Assembly (NCBI GenBank): GCA_041390865.1
Contig: JAWKPC010000011.1
Location: 81,763 to 145,762 of the forward strand
Length of the DNA: 64,000 bases
Reading direction: 5' to 3'
From: JAUIIK01 sp041390865
GTDB taxonomy: Bacteria > Chloroflexota > Chloroflexia > Thermomicrobiales > CFX8
The notes under the pieces were generated by a model. It was not told the origin of the DNA, did no database searches, and was given only the letters and a program-made list of their open reading frames with translations. Positions 35,607 to 44,740 of the stretch are shown here, in pieces. The first letter of the stretch is position 1; the number at the start of each line of letters is the position of its first letter. Both the position numbers and the translations under genes were made by a program.

Positions 35607-37543
35607 TTAGGTCATCAGAAACCGATCGAACCAGTCGATCGTGCGCTGGTGCACGTCGATCCGGTGCTCGATCGGCCCATCACTCTGGAAAGGATGAGAG
35701 CCTCCCGGATAGCGGGCGAACTCGGTCTCGACGCCTGCTTTCTTCAGGGCGATGAACATCTGCTCGCCCTGGCCGATCGGGCAGCGGTCATCGGCTTCGC
35801 CATGGACGATCAGCGTCGGCGTGACGACCTTATGGGCATGGTAGGAGGGCGAGTGTTGCTCGTACCACTCCGGCTGCTCGTGGTGGGCGCCGCCGAACTG
35901 GATCGTCCCGAAGCGAACTCCAATGTCGCTGGTGCCCCAGAACGACTCCAGGTCGAAGCAGGGCGCGCCGCAGACGCAGGCCTTGAATCGATCGGTCTGG
36001 CCGATGATCCAGGAGCTCATGTAGCCGCCGTAGCTGTAGCCCCGGACGCCCTGCCGATCTGCGTCGCAATAGGGATGCTCCAGGGCGGCGTCCATGACCG
36101 CCATCAGGTCCTTGTAGTCCTCGCCTCCCCAGTCGCTGAACACGCGGGTCGAGAAATCGTGCCCATAGCTGCCGGAGCCACGCGGGTTGCTGTAGACGAC
36201 GATATAACCGGCCGATGCCAGGGCCTGATGAATGACGCTGAAGTCATAGCCGTAGAAGCCGTTCGGGCCGCCGTGAATGTCGAGGATGACCGGGTACTTC
36301 TTCTCGGGATCGAACGTCGGCGGCTTGAGCATCCAGGCCTGGATCGTCAGGCCTCCCTGTTCGACATCGAAGCGCTCCCAGAGCGCCTGCGGGTGGGTTT
36401 CGAGGATCTCGTCGGAGTAGCCCGTGATGACCGAGGCGCTGCCGTCCGACAGATTGATGACTGCGATCTCGCCCCGGCGGTCGAGACTGTTGAGCACCCG
36501 GACGGCGATCGAGCCATCCGCCGCGAAGCTCATCGCGCCGGGCATGTTCTGCCCTTCCCGAACGAGCTCCAGCGTGCCGGCGGCGGTATCGACCTTCTGG
36601 AGGACGGTCGTGCCGCCCTTCGCGCCCTGGAAATAGACGTACTGGTTGTCGAGCCAGGACGGTTCGGCGATCATCCCTCCGCCCAGACGGGCGCCAGGGT
36701 TCCAGTCGAGGTCGGTGAGGAGCTCGCTGCTCTGATCCGCTTCGACGTCGTAGAGCCAGATATCGCCGTGGTAGGTCTGTTTCTCGCCGCCGGAATAGAT
36801 GATCTTCTTTCCGTCCGGCGACCAGGCATAGATGTCGACGACGCCTCCCTGGGGGCCAACCAGCGTCGATGCGCCGGATGCGACGTCGATCAAGGCCAGC
36901 CGCGAGCCGACGCTGTCGACGCCGGACACCTGGGCGGCGATGGTTTTGCCGTCCGGCGACCAGCGCGGATGGGCGTAGTCCTGGACATCGTTGGTGAGCT
37001 TGCTGCTTTCCCCGTTCTCCAGATCGACGGTGAAGATCTGCTTGCGGACGTTGCCCCGATATCCGAGGCCGTCGACCTTGTAGTCGAGCCGGCTGGTGAC
37101 CCGGACGCGCGGCGCGTCGTCGGCGTCCGGCTTTTCCTCGTCCGGGTTGTCCGGATCGTAGTCGGTGACGTAGGCGATGCTGTCCCCGTCGGCCGCCCAG
37201 GCGATGTTCGAGATGCTCTGGTTATGCTTCGTGATCTCCCGCGCGTCACCCCCGAGAGCGACAGGACGAACAACCCGCTCTTGTCGACCCGGTTCGAGAC
37301 GAAAGCGATGCTCTCTCCGTCCGGGGACCAGCGGGGCTCGGTGTTGCGGGTGCCCTCCTGCGTCAGTTGCCGGCTGTTGGAGCCGTCAGCGTCAGAGAGC
37401 CATAGCTGAACCTGTTCTTTCTTCTTTTCAGGATCGACGGTCGTCAGGGTGTAGAGAATCTTCGAACCGTCCGGCGATGGCTGGGGATCCCCGGCGACCT
37501 TGAAGTCGCAGACGAGGACCTCGGGAGTCAGCTGTTCGGGCAT
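35607..37543 (-). pseudogene. S9 family prolyl oligopeptidase-like gene with a frameshift
   Basis: The gene encodes a beta-propeller plus alpha/beta-hydrolase peptidase of about 645 residues. Starting at ATG 37543 (after GGAAGGAAAC), the frame gives QPSPDGSKILYTL, RWSPDGESIAFVSNR and GLFVLSLSG, then shifts at a run of five C on the + strand (37249-37253). The next frame continues (EITKHNQSISN, YAHPRWSPDGKTIA) to the catalytic domain with the Ser in GVRGYSYGGYMSS, Asp in GEADDRCPIGQGEQM and His in YPGGSHPF. A single missing base in a homopolymer explains this, so a sequencing or assembly error is a strong alternative. A paralogue enters the window at 63751. Confidence 0.82.
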
Positions 37544-37641
37544 AGAGTGGTTTCCTTCCAGGTGCGGTATGTGCTGGCGGGTATCATAGTCGCCTTTGGC
37601 CGCCGCGGTTCAACGGAGATGGCTATGGCGAGGGAGTGGTA

Positions 37642-38751
37642 GTGAGCCGGAGGATTGCGACACTGGTGCTGTGCGCCGGATTCCTGGTCCTGCTTGCCGC
37701 CTGTTCCTCACCGAATCGCGACGAGTTCCGGACCACGCCGGCCGCCACGGTAGAAGTCCCGACTAGCACTCCCACGGTATCTCCGACGGCGACCGCGACG
37801 CGCACGCCGGCACCGACTTCGACCCCGACCGTTACGCCCAGTCCGACGCCGTCACCGACGGCGACCGCGACCCCCGAGCCGACCGCAACAGCTACGCCGG
37901 AACCTCCGGCCCTGGCGATTGCCAACCTGGCGCTGAACGACATCGACGGCTCGCCGCTCCAGTTTCTGAGCATCGACGAGCACCCGCTCTTCGGCGGCTC
38001 GACGCTGGTGCACGGGACGATCGCGATCGAGGGTGAGGGCGAGGTCTCATCAGTCAGCCTCGAGATCACCGACGAAGCGAACGGGGCAGTCATCGAGGTC
38101 GATATGACCGGGGACGCCGGAGAGCAGTTGCTCCTGCCGCTCGGCGAATCCGGCCGCGTCGAGATCGCCGAGAGCCAGCTCTTGTTCGAGATTCCATCGA
38201 CCGCGTTCGCGGATTTCGACAGGACCAGCGACGGCTACGTGGACCTCCAGGTCAGCGTGACGACAACCGATGGGCGACGTGCAGTATCTGGAGGCTCTGG
38301 GCAGACTCGCGTCCAGAAACTCGTCCGCTACACGGCTGACAACCGCTACTTCGTTGGCGAAGAGGAGCAGGGCGGCAACAGCTGGGTGACGCCGAGTGTG
38401 AAAGCTCTGACCGAGCAGCTTGCCGACGTCCAGTTCGGCGACTTCAGCAACATGAATGGCGGTTACTTCCCGCCCCATGTCAGCCACCAGCGCGGCGTCG
38501 ATGTCGATGCCTGGTTCTTCGGCTACAACGCTCTCGATGGAGATGCCGCCCGGTTCATGCTCGATCTCCTCAACCAGCCAGGCATCATCGAGCGGGTCGA
38601 GCTCGTCTATGTCGCCTACACCCAGGCGGACGGCGACCCTTTCTGGGATGCGATCCGGGACGTCGTGCTTATCGACGGCCGCTCGGCCGGTGAGGTGTTC
38701 GTGCCGGATGCCGAACACGATGCGCACTTTCATGTGCGGTTTTGGGAGTGA
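37642..38751 (+). CDS. Lipoprotein with a MepA/LAS-like peptidase domain
   Basis: A 369-residue lipoprotein. Signal peptide and lipobox end at LLAAC, followed by a long Thr/Pro-rich stalk (about residues 35-90), a beta-sandwich-like middle and a C-terminal domain with YFPPHVSHQRGVDVDAWF and EHDAHFHVRFW. The SHQxGxDVD and HxH patterns are those of LAS-type zinc peptidases such as penicillin-insensitive murein endopeptidase MepA. This predicts cutting of peptidoglycan cross-links or a related peptide. GTG 37642 follows GAGGGAG. The domain assignment is from motifs only. Confidence 0.7.
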   Translation: MSRRIATLVLCAGFLVLLAACSSPNRDEFRTTPAATVEVPTSTPTVSPTATATRTPAPTSTPTVTPSPTPSPTATATPEPTATATPEPPALAIANLALNDIDGSPLQFLSIDEHPLFGGSTLVHGTIAIEGEGEVSSVSLEITDEANGAVIEVDMTGDAGEQLLLPLGESGRVEIAESQLLFEIPSTAFADFDRTSDGYVDLQVSVTTTDGRRAVSGGSGQTRVQKLVRYTADNRYFVGEEEQGGNSWVTPSVKALTEQLADVQFGDFSNMNGGYFPPHVSHQRGVDVDAWFFGYNALDGDAARFMLDLLNQPGIIERVELVYVAYTQADGDPFWDAIRDVVLIDGRSAGEVFVPDAEHDAHFHVRFWE

Positions 38752-38760
38752 AGAAGATTT

Positions 38761-38965
38761 CTCTCACCCCCGGCGCCCGTTCGACTCCGCCTGCGGCTTC
38801 GCTCAGCGCAGGCTCTCTCCCACACGCCTGCGCTAGCGCTCCAGCGGGGGAGAGGAGAGCCGATCCATAACGCACTCAGATTGACTCGCTGCATTACCCC
38901 CCCCTCTCCCCGCGGAGCGTAGCGGAGCAGTGGGAGAGCAGTGGGAGAGGGGCCGGGGGTGAGGG
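38761..38965. repeat. 205-bp element with inverted ends
   Basis: CTCACCCCCGGC near 38763 pairs with GCCGGGGGTGAG near 38952. Inside are further dyads, including CGGAG repeats (GCGGAGCGTAGCGGAGC near 38916). It lies between convergent genes and may act as a terminator or be a REP-like element. No gene is supported here. Confidence 0.6.
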
Positions 38966-39007
38966 CTCCTGGCTACTACCTATAATCTACGAACCACCCA
39001 CTACAAA

Positions 39008-39943
39008 CTACACCACCAGCACCGGACAGGTCATGCAATGCGGGCCGCCGTTGCCGAGGGCCAGCGTCTCGCCCGAGACGGTCGTGATCGAGATGCCGTG
39101 GGATTCGATCTCGGCGTTGACCCGGGGCGCGCCGGCGAAGCCGATGGCGGACTTGCCGCGGCGGGTGATCGTGACGTTGGCGCACATCGCGTCGCGCTCG
39201 TCGTCGTCGAAGGTAATGCAGGTGAAGCCACGCTCGGCGAGGAAGTCCAGGAACATGATGTGGCGGGGTTCGGACTTGCCGGCCTCGTAGAGGCGGCAGG
39301 GGAAGACCTCGAAGGTCGGCTCATGGACGACGCAGAGCTTCTCGTCGAGGACCATGAAGGTGCCGTCGATGTGGATCTCGCCAAAGGGCAGCGGCACGTC
39401 GAGAAAGTACTGCGCATCCGTGCCCAGAATGATCTCGCGAAGGGCCCGTGTGCCGTTCTCGTTGGCGCGGTCGCAGATCGATGCCGCGATCGTATCCTCT
39501 CCAATCGGGATGACTCCGCCGCCCTCGAGGAAATCCGGTTGCTCGATCGCGCCGAGGATCGGGATGCCCAGCTTCTTGAACGCCCGGCCGAGCATCGCCT
39601 GGTCTCCCCAGCGCCCCCGGAGGTGCGGGCCCATCAGGACGGCGCCGCTCTTGAAGACGGTCGCCAGATCGCGGGTGTACGTCATGTTCGGCCGGTGGCG
39701 GATGTAGCCGAGGGCGTCGTCATCGCTGGCCAGGACCTCGGTCAGCAGGAGTGTTTCGACGTCGTGCTGGTGGAAGATGTCGAGCATTGCGTCGTAGTCG
39801 GTCTGGAACGCTTCGACGTCGACCGGCCGGTCGAAGTTGAACTCGGCCAGCGTGCCCGGCGTGACCTTGTGCAGTTCCTCGCCGGGCCGGTGCATGATGA
39901 CCCGTTTGAGGTCGCCATACCCTGAACGGACTCCGTACTCCAT
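39008..39943 (-). CDS. Arginine deiminase / dimethylargininase-family hydrolase
   Basis: A 311-residue guanidino-group-modifying enzyme. The substrate region has PNMTYTRDLATVF, the next motif is FLEGGGVIPIGEDTI, the catalytic His lies in FGEIHIDGTFMVLD, and the nucleophile Cys is in GGPHCMTCPVLVV. These are the ADI/DDAH signatures. ATG 39943 follows AGGGGAAGGGG. Without arc genes nearby, arginine deiminase, DDAH and citrulline-forming relatives cannot be separated. Confidence 0.85.
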   Translation of the reverse strand: MEYGVRSGYGDLKRVIMHRPGEELHKVTPGTLAEFNFDRPVDVEAFQTDYDAMLDIFHQHDVETLLLTEVLASDDDALGYIRHRPNMTYTRDLATVFKSGAVLMGPHLRGRWGDQAMLGRAFKKLGIPILGAIEQPDFLEGGGVIPIGEDTIAASICDRANENGTRALREIILGTDAQYFLDVPLPFGEIHIDGTFMVLDEKLCVVHEPTFEVFPCRLYEAGKSEPRHIMFLDFLAERGFTCITFDDDERDAMCANVTITRRGKSAIGFAGAPRVNAEIESHGISITTVSGETLALGNGGPHCMTCPVLVV

Positions 39944-40304
39944 CGTTCTCCCCTTCCCCCTGGTGATTTTCAGCCTGCACGCTACCACAATGGATTCAGG
40001 CTGTGGACTCGTTGCCGGGGGCCAGATCCATCATTGCGCCGTTCTGAGCACAGGCCCCGTGATGGGAAGAATCCGACGGGAACTTGCCTGCGAATGCAGG
40101 CTCGCACAATGCGTCGCTTGTTGTCGTTCAATTGAGCAGAGCTTCGATGCGCTGGAGTCTCATTGGTTGCTTGGCGGTGGGATTCTTCGACTACGCTCCG
40201 CTCCGCTCAGAATGACGAGGGGTCAGGCTTCTGGTTCCTCATGACGGGAAGATAATGAACCTGAACGCCGCGAAACGCCCGTCAATGATCCTGGATCGAT
40301 ATAC
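39944..40304. other. Intergenic region
   Basis: About 360 bases between divergent genes. It holds a CGGAG-type repeat (40181-40215). Promoters for both neighbours are expected here, but no clear boxes were found. Confidence 0.5.
40181..40215 (-). repeat. CGGAG-type palindromic intergenic repeat
   Basis: The plus-strand text GATTCTTCGACTACGCTCCG followed by CTCCGCTCAGAATGAC is, read on the minus strand, a relative of the unit at 6773-6809. Both share GTCATxCTGAxCGGAG at one end and GAAxxATC at the other. Confidence 0.6.
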
Positions 40305-41483
40305 ATGAGCGACGCTTCCCGACTCCCGGATTCGTCATCCCTGCCGTGGCGGCCGGAACTGGCGTACTGGCTGCTGATGCTCTACTTCGCGGTGCTGGGC
40401 GTCCTGGTCGGATCGACCGGCGTCGTCTGGGCCAGCCTCGTCGACGAGATCGATATCGACAAGGGACCGTTCGGGACCGCCCAGCTCGTCTCGGCGATGG
40501 TCTCGACCGTTGTGGTCGTGGCCTACGCCCGGCTGTCCGGATGGCGTGGCCCCAGGCTGGTTGCGGCGGCCGGAGCTGCCGTGATCGCCGGATCGATGCT
40601 GGCGATGGTCCTGGCGGATTCGCTGCTGTTGCTGGTGCTCGCGCTGGCGTTGATGGGAACCGGCACGGGCCTGACCGATGGCTCGATGACCCAGGGTTCG
40701 GTCGACTGGGAACAGGCGACTCGACGTCGGCGGATGAATCTCTTCCATGCCGGATTCAGCATTGGCGCGGTGTTCGGAGCCTTCGGGACCGGCGGGCTGC
40801 TGGCCTCCGGTCTCTCCTTTCGCCTGCCGTTGCTGATCGTCGCCGGGCTGCACATCGCGTTATTGGTGCTGACGGCCGTTGTTCGCTTCCCGCCGGTCGA
40901 TACGAAACCGAGGTCGTCCCGCTTCAGTGATGTCGGTGATGTGCTGGAAAGCCGGGCCGTCAGGGCGCTGGTCTTGATCATCCTGCTCAGCATCGTCGTC
41001 GAGATCGCCGTCTTCATCTGGGGAGTGATCTACATCCAGACCGATCTGGAGGGCTCGGAGCTGATCGGCGGCCTGAGCTACGGAGCGTTCAACGCGGCGA
41101 TGTTCGCCGGCCGTCTGCTCAACGCTCCGCTCATCGAGCGGCGCGGCACGAGGGCGTCGCTCGCCCTCTCGGGGGCCGGGCTGATCCTTGGTGGCCTGCT
41201 GCTGGTTGCCGCCTGGGGGCCGGCGGTCGGTCTCGTCGCGCTGGCGTTGACCGGCTTCGGCGTCGCCGGGATCTATCCGACAGTGATGAGCGCCGCCGGG
41301 GACCGCCTGCCGGGCCGGAGCGGCACGCTGGCGAGCGTCATGATGACCGCGACCTACTCGGCCGGGATGGTGACGCCGCCGCTGATGGGCTGGGTGGCGC
41401 AGTTCGGCTCGCTCAGGATCTCGATGGCGGCTATCGCCCTGTCCGGGGCGGGGATCCTCTGGCTGACCCGGCGGGTGGACTGA
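40305..41483 (+). CDS. Major facilitator superfamily transporter
   Basis: A 392-residue, twelve-helix MFS protein. GLGGTG-like and RG-containing loops are visible (ARLSGWRGPRLV after helix 2, IERRGTRASL in the second half). The fold and the SxGAVFGAFGTGGL segment resemble fucose/sugar-type or Fsr-like permeases, but the substrate is unknown. The ATG at 40305 has a weak ribosome binding site. It is not related closely to the MFS gene at 4604. Confidence 0.82.
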   Translation: MSDASRLPDSSSLPWRPELAYWLLMLYFAVLGVLVGSTGVVWASLVDEIDIDKGPFGTAQLVSAMVSTVVVVAYARLSGWRGPRLVAAAGAAVIAGSMLAMVLADSLLLLVLALALMGTGTGLTDGSMTQGSVDWEQATRRRRMNLFHAGFSIGAVFGAFGTGGLLASGLSFRLPLLIVAGLHIALLVLTAVVRFPPVDTKPRSSRFSDVGDVLESRAVRALVLIILLSIVVEIAVFIWGVIYIQTDLEGSELIGGLSYGAFNAAMFAGRLLNAPLIERRGTRASLALSGAGLILGGLLLVAAWGPAVGLVALALTGFGVAGIYPTVMSAAGDRLPGRSGTLASVMMTATYSAGMVTPPLMGWVAQFGSLRISMAAIALSGAGILWLTRRVD

Positions 41484-41593
41484 CGGCGATATCAGCAGGT
41501 AGGCGACCTGGAGCCGTCAATTTCTGGCGATGAGTGAGTGGAGTTGCGATACTAGCGTGCAGGAATGGTTCGTAACAACGGGGAGCGGGAGAC

Positions 41594-42094
41594 GTGGCTG
41601 AAGAACGAGCACCAACAGACGCGCAAGCACAAGTACAGGCCGAGGCCGAATCCCGGCTGGATCAGCATCCCGACCCCGCTAACGGGAAATTGACCCCGGC
41701 CGAATGTATCGATCAGCTCCGCCAGTTGCGGCCAGTCGTCATGCCGATGCTGGAGGCGTGCAAGGAACGCTATACCGGCCGGGTCCGCCCCGGCTACCCG
41801 ACGATGGTCGACAACATCGAGCGCGGCGGCGTCTTCGGCATCAATCTGGATCCAAGCTTCGGCGCCTATTTCATGACCGATGGCGAAACCGTCTTCGCCG
41901 AGGTCCACCGCGTCGCTCTCCGGACCGACACCCTCTCGGCCGCCAACTACGAGAAGTTCGGCGGCCGCCCGACCCAGGACCGCATCGACCTCGACCTCTC
42001 GGGTGACTTGATCCGCCAGTCGCGCAACGTCATTTCCCGTTTGCTCAACGCCTGGACCCAGCAGCAGACGTTCCTCTTTCGGGTCGATTCGTAG
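41594..42094 (+). CDS. Hypothetical protein
   Basis: A 166-residue soluble protein that I do not recognise. It starts at GTG 41594 after GGGAG. The first 40 residues are charged and Gln/Ala-rich and probably disordered; then LRQLRPVVMPMLEACKERY, GGVFGINLDPSFGAYFMTDG and LIRQSRNVISRLLNAWTQQQ give a helix-strand-helix layout. No Cys pair or signal peptide. It is convergent with ndk and shares a palindromic element after its stop. Confidence 0.6.
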   Translation: MAEERAPTDAQAQVQAEAESRLDQHPDPANGKLTPAECIDQLRQLRPVVMPMLEACKERYTGRVRPGYPTMVDNIERGGVFGINLDPSFGAYFMTDGETVFAEVHRVALRTDTLSAANYEKFGGRPTQDRIDLDLSGDLIRQSRNVISRLLNAWTQQQTFLFRVDS

Positions 42095-42118
42095 GGGTTG
42101 CGAAGGAAGCGGCCGAAG

Positions 42119-42255
42119 AAGCTCCCTCCCCCGTCCCCTCGCTCGAAACCGAGGGAGGGGTGTTTCTATGCTGCTTTTCCGCTCCTTAGGGAGCCAGCAG
42201 TTCCGATCAAATTCCCCTCCCTCGAATTCGAGGGAGGGGGCAGGGGTGGGAGCTT
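42119..42255. repeat. 137-bp palindromic element with 42-bp arms
   Basis: The arms at 42119-42160 and 42214-42255 are identical in 36 of 42 positions as inverted repeats. The right arm contains a perfect 26-bp palindrome (42214-42239) centred on GAATTC. It sits between the convergent hypothetical gene and ndk and probably also terminates both transcripts. It is MITE-like in form. Confidence 0.8.
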
Positions 42256-42268
42256 TCCGGATGCCCGG

Positions 42269-42772
42269 CTACTCTTCGAAAATCCAATCATCAAGATCCC
42301 GCTCGTAGGAGAGTAGCTCGTCCTCGTCGAAGAAGATGCCGACTTCGCGGCGGCCGCTCTCGGGGGAGTCGGAGGCGTGGACGAGGTTGCGGCCGATCGT
42401 CAGGCCGAAATCGCCGCGGATGGTCCCCGGGGCTGCCGCGGCCGGATTGGTCGCGCCGACCGTGCTGCGGATGATCGCGCAGCAGCCGGAGCCTTGCTTC
42501 GGCTCTCCGGTGTCCTTGTCGGTCTCCTGGGCCGGTCCTTCGATAGCCGCAACGACGACCGGCGAGCTGGTGATATAGCTGACGAGTCCTTCGTAGAACG
42601 GCTTGCCTTCGTGCTCGGCGTAGTGCTGCGCGGCCAGCTCCCGGTCGACCTGCATGAGCTTCAAACCGACGAAACGCAGTCCGCGGCGCTCCAGCCTGCC
42701 GATCACCTCACTCATCAGCCCTCGCTGCATCGCATCCGGCTTGACAATAATAAGGCTCTGTTCCATCTCCAT
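42269..42772 (-). CDS. ndk: Nucleoside diphosphate kinase with an unusual insertion
   Basis: Ndk balances nucleoside triphosphates by phosphate transfer through a catalytic histidine, here in GRNLVHASDSPESG. N-terminal LIIVKPDAMQRGLMSEVI and ATNPAAAAPGTIRGDFG are canonical. Where typical Ndk has EGxNAIxxxRxLMG, this one has a longer stretch, EGPAQETDKDTGEPKQGS, then GCCAIIRSTVG, adding about a dozen residues and a Cys pair. ATG 42772 is chosen. The length (167 residues) exceeds the usual 140-150. Confidence 0.88.
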   Translation of the reverse strand: MEMEQSLIIVKPDAMQRGLMSEVIGRLERRGLRFVGLKLMQVDRELAAQHYAEHEGKPFYEGLVSYITSSPVVVAAIEGPAQETDKDTGEPKQGSGCCAIIRSTVGATNPAAAAPGTIRGDFGLTIGRNLVHASDSPESGRREVGIFFDEDELLSYERDLDDWIFEE

Positions 42773-42858
42773 GAGTGCTTTCCCTTTTCCCCTTCGATCG
42801 GTCATCGTTGTCAGTCCGTTAGGGTACAGGGTCGGGAGATCGGGGACTAGGCAGGGGG

Positions 42859-42993
42859 GTGAGTTTGTAGGTTGTAGTGGGGAGTTTGTAGGAAGACTGG
42901 AAGCCCTCAGTCCCTAATCCCCCTTTTCTCCCATCGTCCCAGAGGGCGCCCCGACCGGGGCCTTCGGCTGCTCACTACAACCTACAAACTCAC
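42859..42993. repeat. Intergenic element with perfect 21-bp inverted ends
   Basis: GTGAGTTTGTAGGTTGTAGTG at 42859-42879 pairs exactly with 42973-42993 (first 20 bases GTGAGTTTGTAGGTTGTAGT shown for orientation). A related partial motif (CACTACAAACTAC) lies near 39000. It sits between the divergent ndk and haloacid dehalogenase genes. Confidence 0.75.
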
Positions 42994-43043
42994 TCTGCAT
43001 CCCCAACCCTGTACCCTTCCGATACAACCTCAAGCATCGATGA

Positions 43044-43721
43044 ATGGAGCTACCAGTGGCGGCAATCGGGTTCGATGTCTACGGAACGCTGGTCGATCCG
43101 CTGGCGATGAGCGGGGCGCTGGAGCCGGTCGCCGGGGAACGGGCCGGCGAGATGGCGACAGTCTGGCGGACGAAGCAGCTCGAGTACTCCTTCCGGCGGG
43201 CGCTGATGGGTGCCTATAAGAACTTCGACGTCTGCACGCGCGATGCCCTGCGATACGCGGCCCGGGCGACGGGCATCGACCTGGGGGATGATGAGGAACG
43301 GCGGCTGATCGATGCCTACCTCGATCTGGAGCCGTATCCGGACGTCATCTCCGGTATCGACGCGTTGCAGCGGCAGGGACATGCGCTGGTTGCCTTCTCC
43401 AACGGGGTTGAGTCCTCGTTGCGAGCATTGCTCTCCCGTTCCGGGGTGCTGGAACATCTCGACGGCATTGTCAGCGTCGACGGCATCCAGACCTTCAAGC
43501 CGGACCCGGCCGTCTACGAGTTTCTAGCCGAGCAGCTCGAAAGCCCGCGCGAAGAGACCTGGCTGGTGTCGAGCAACTACTGGGACGTCATCGGCGCACG
43601 GCAAGCCGGGCTGCATGCCGCCTGGCTGCGCCGCGATCCCGCCAGTCTTCCCGATCCCTGGGGTATCGAGCCGGACGTCGTGATCGGTACGATTGAGGAG
43701 CTTGCCGCGCATTTCAGGTAG
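43044..43721 (+). CDS. HAD-superfamily haloacid dehalogenase, type II-like
   Basis: A 225-residue HAD hydrolase. The nucleophile Asp is in AIGFDVYGTLVDP, motif II is LVAFSNGVESSL, the Lys in TFKPDPAVYEFL, and the acidic end in VSSNYWDVIGARQAG. The cap includes RTKQLEYSFRRALMGAY, which matches the L-2-haloacid dehalogenase group. That group removes halide from short haloacids, but many members are general phosphatases or have other substrates. Confidence 0.83.
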   Translation: MELPVAAIGFDVYGTLVDPLAMSGALEPVAGERAGEMATVWRTKQLEYSFRRALMGAYKNFDVCTRDALRYAARATGIDLGDDEERRLIDAYLDLEPYPDVISGIDALQRQGHALVAFSNGVESSLRALLSRSGVLEHLDGIVSVDGIQTFKPDPAVYEFLAEQLESPREETWLVSSNYWDVIGARQAGLHAAWLRRDPASLPDPWGIEPDVVIGTIEELAAHFR

Positions 43722-43808
43722 CTCGGGAAAATACCTCTCGGCGGCCCGGTGAGCATCGATGAGCGACTCGAACGGACCTGCGGACGTACAAACCAGCCGG
43801 CATAGGAG

Positions 43809-44282
43809 ATGACAGTGCACGTTGAATGGATGATCATGGCGGACTCCGCCGAAGTGGTGAACGGCAAGCTTTACTTGATGGGCGGTGGTTGGGACCGTCT
43901 CGTCGTCAACCAGCCGTTCCCGAACCAGCAGCTCATATCGATCGCTGTCTCTTTCTCCGTCGGCTGGGACGAAACGAATATCCGCCAGCCGATGGAGATC
44001 CGAATCGAGGACACGGAGGGCAAGCAACTTGCCCGGGTCAATGGCGAGATCGAAGCCGGACGCCCGCGGGGGATTACTCCGGGGCAAGCTCAGCGCGTGC
44101 AGTTGGCGTTCAAGCTCCCGTTGCGTTTCGAAAAGCCCGACAGCTTCACCGTCACCGCCTACATCAACGAAGAGATCGCGGGACGGACGAATTTCTTCAT
44201 CGCGGCCGGCCGCCAGCGGCAGCAGGGCCAACAGCAACGACAGCAGAAGCCTCGTCAGAAAAAGCGTAAGCTGGACGCCTGA
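43809..44282 (+). CDS. Hypothetical protein, DUF6941-like
   Basis: A 157-residue protein with an N-terminal beta-rich domain (ADSAEVVNGKLYLMGGGWD, MEIRIEDTEGKQLARVNGE) and a basic, Gln/Arg/Lys-rich tail (QRQQGQQQRQQKPRQKKRK). The first domain resembles proteins labelled DUF6941, which are annotated only from sequence. The tail suggests nucleic acid or membrane-surface contact, by inference. Start context is modest. Confidence 0.6.
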   Translation: MTVHVEWMIMADSAEVVNGKLYLMGGGWDRLVVNQPFPNQQLISIAVSFSVGWDETNIRQPMEIRIEDTEGKQLARVNGEIEAGRPRGITPGQAQRVQLAFKLPLRFEKPDSFTVTAYINEEIAGRTNFFIAAGRQRQQGQQQRQQKPRQKKRKLDA

Positions 44283-44740
44283 GCCTGCGCCTATCCGGAG
44301 CTGCGCCGGTCGTCATCGTATTGACACCATCAGCCTTCTCGATTGCCCCCGAATGCCTAACCCTGGCACTATCAGCATCCCGGGGCGAGGCTCGAAACGA
44401 GAGGGTCTGGCGAAATCGCGAGAGATGTAGCGGTGGGTACGTCGATGTTTGGGCCGTCTTTTCCCGTCCGGCCGTCTCACCTGCTGTAAGCCCCCCTTGT
44501 TTCCGTTGGAATACTTGATACGAGACCATGTCGGAGGCTACCTGAATTTCCTATCCAGCACAGTGCATACGCACCACGGCAATGCATCGCATTGCGGGTA
44601 CAGTACGAGGAAGCATTCATCCGACTTCGTATGGCTCCATCGTCACTGCTCAGACAAGAATCATCGGATGCGTCTGATTCCGCTACCGTACGGTGAGTCA
44701 GGACAACGCTATCTACATTCCAGATTGCGATACGGGACGT
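44283..44740. other. Intergenic region, no gene supported
   Basis: About 460 bases of lower coding character. No open frame with family features, tRNA or strong hairpin was recognised. The decayed membrane-protein gene begins (on the minus strand, at its 3' end) just beyond it. Confidence 0.4.

Noticed and set aside
34926..37409. A long open frame of 827 codons on the + strand
   Set aside because: It lies opposite the GNAT and S9 peptidase genes, which have clear family motifs; the antisense protein is rich in Arg, Val and Asp with no domain, a common shadow in GC-rich DNA.
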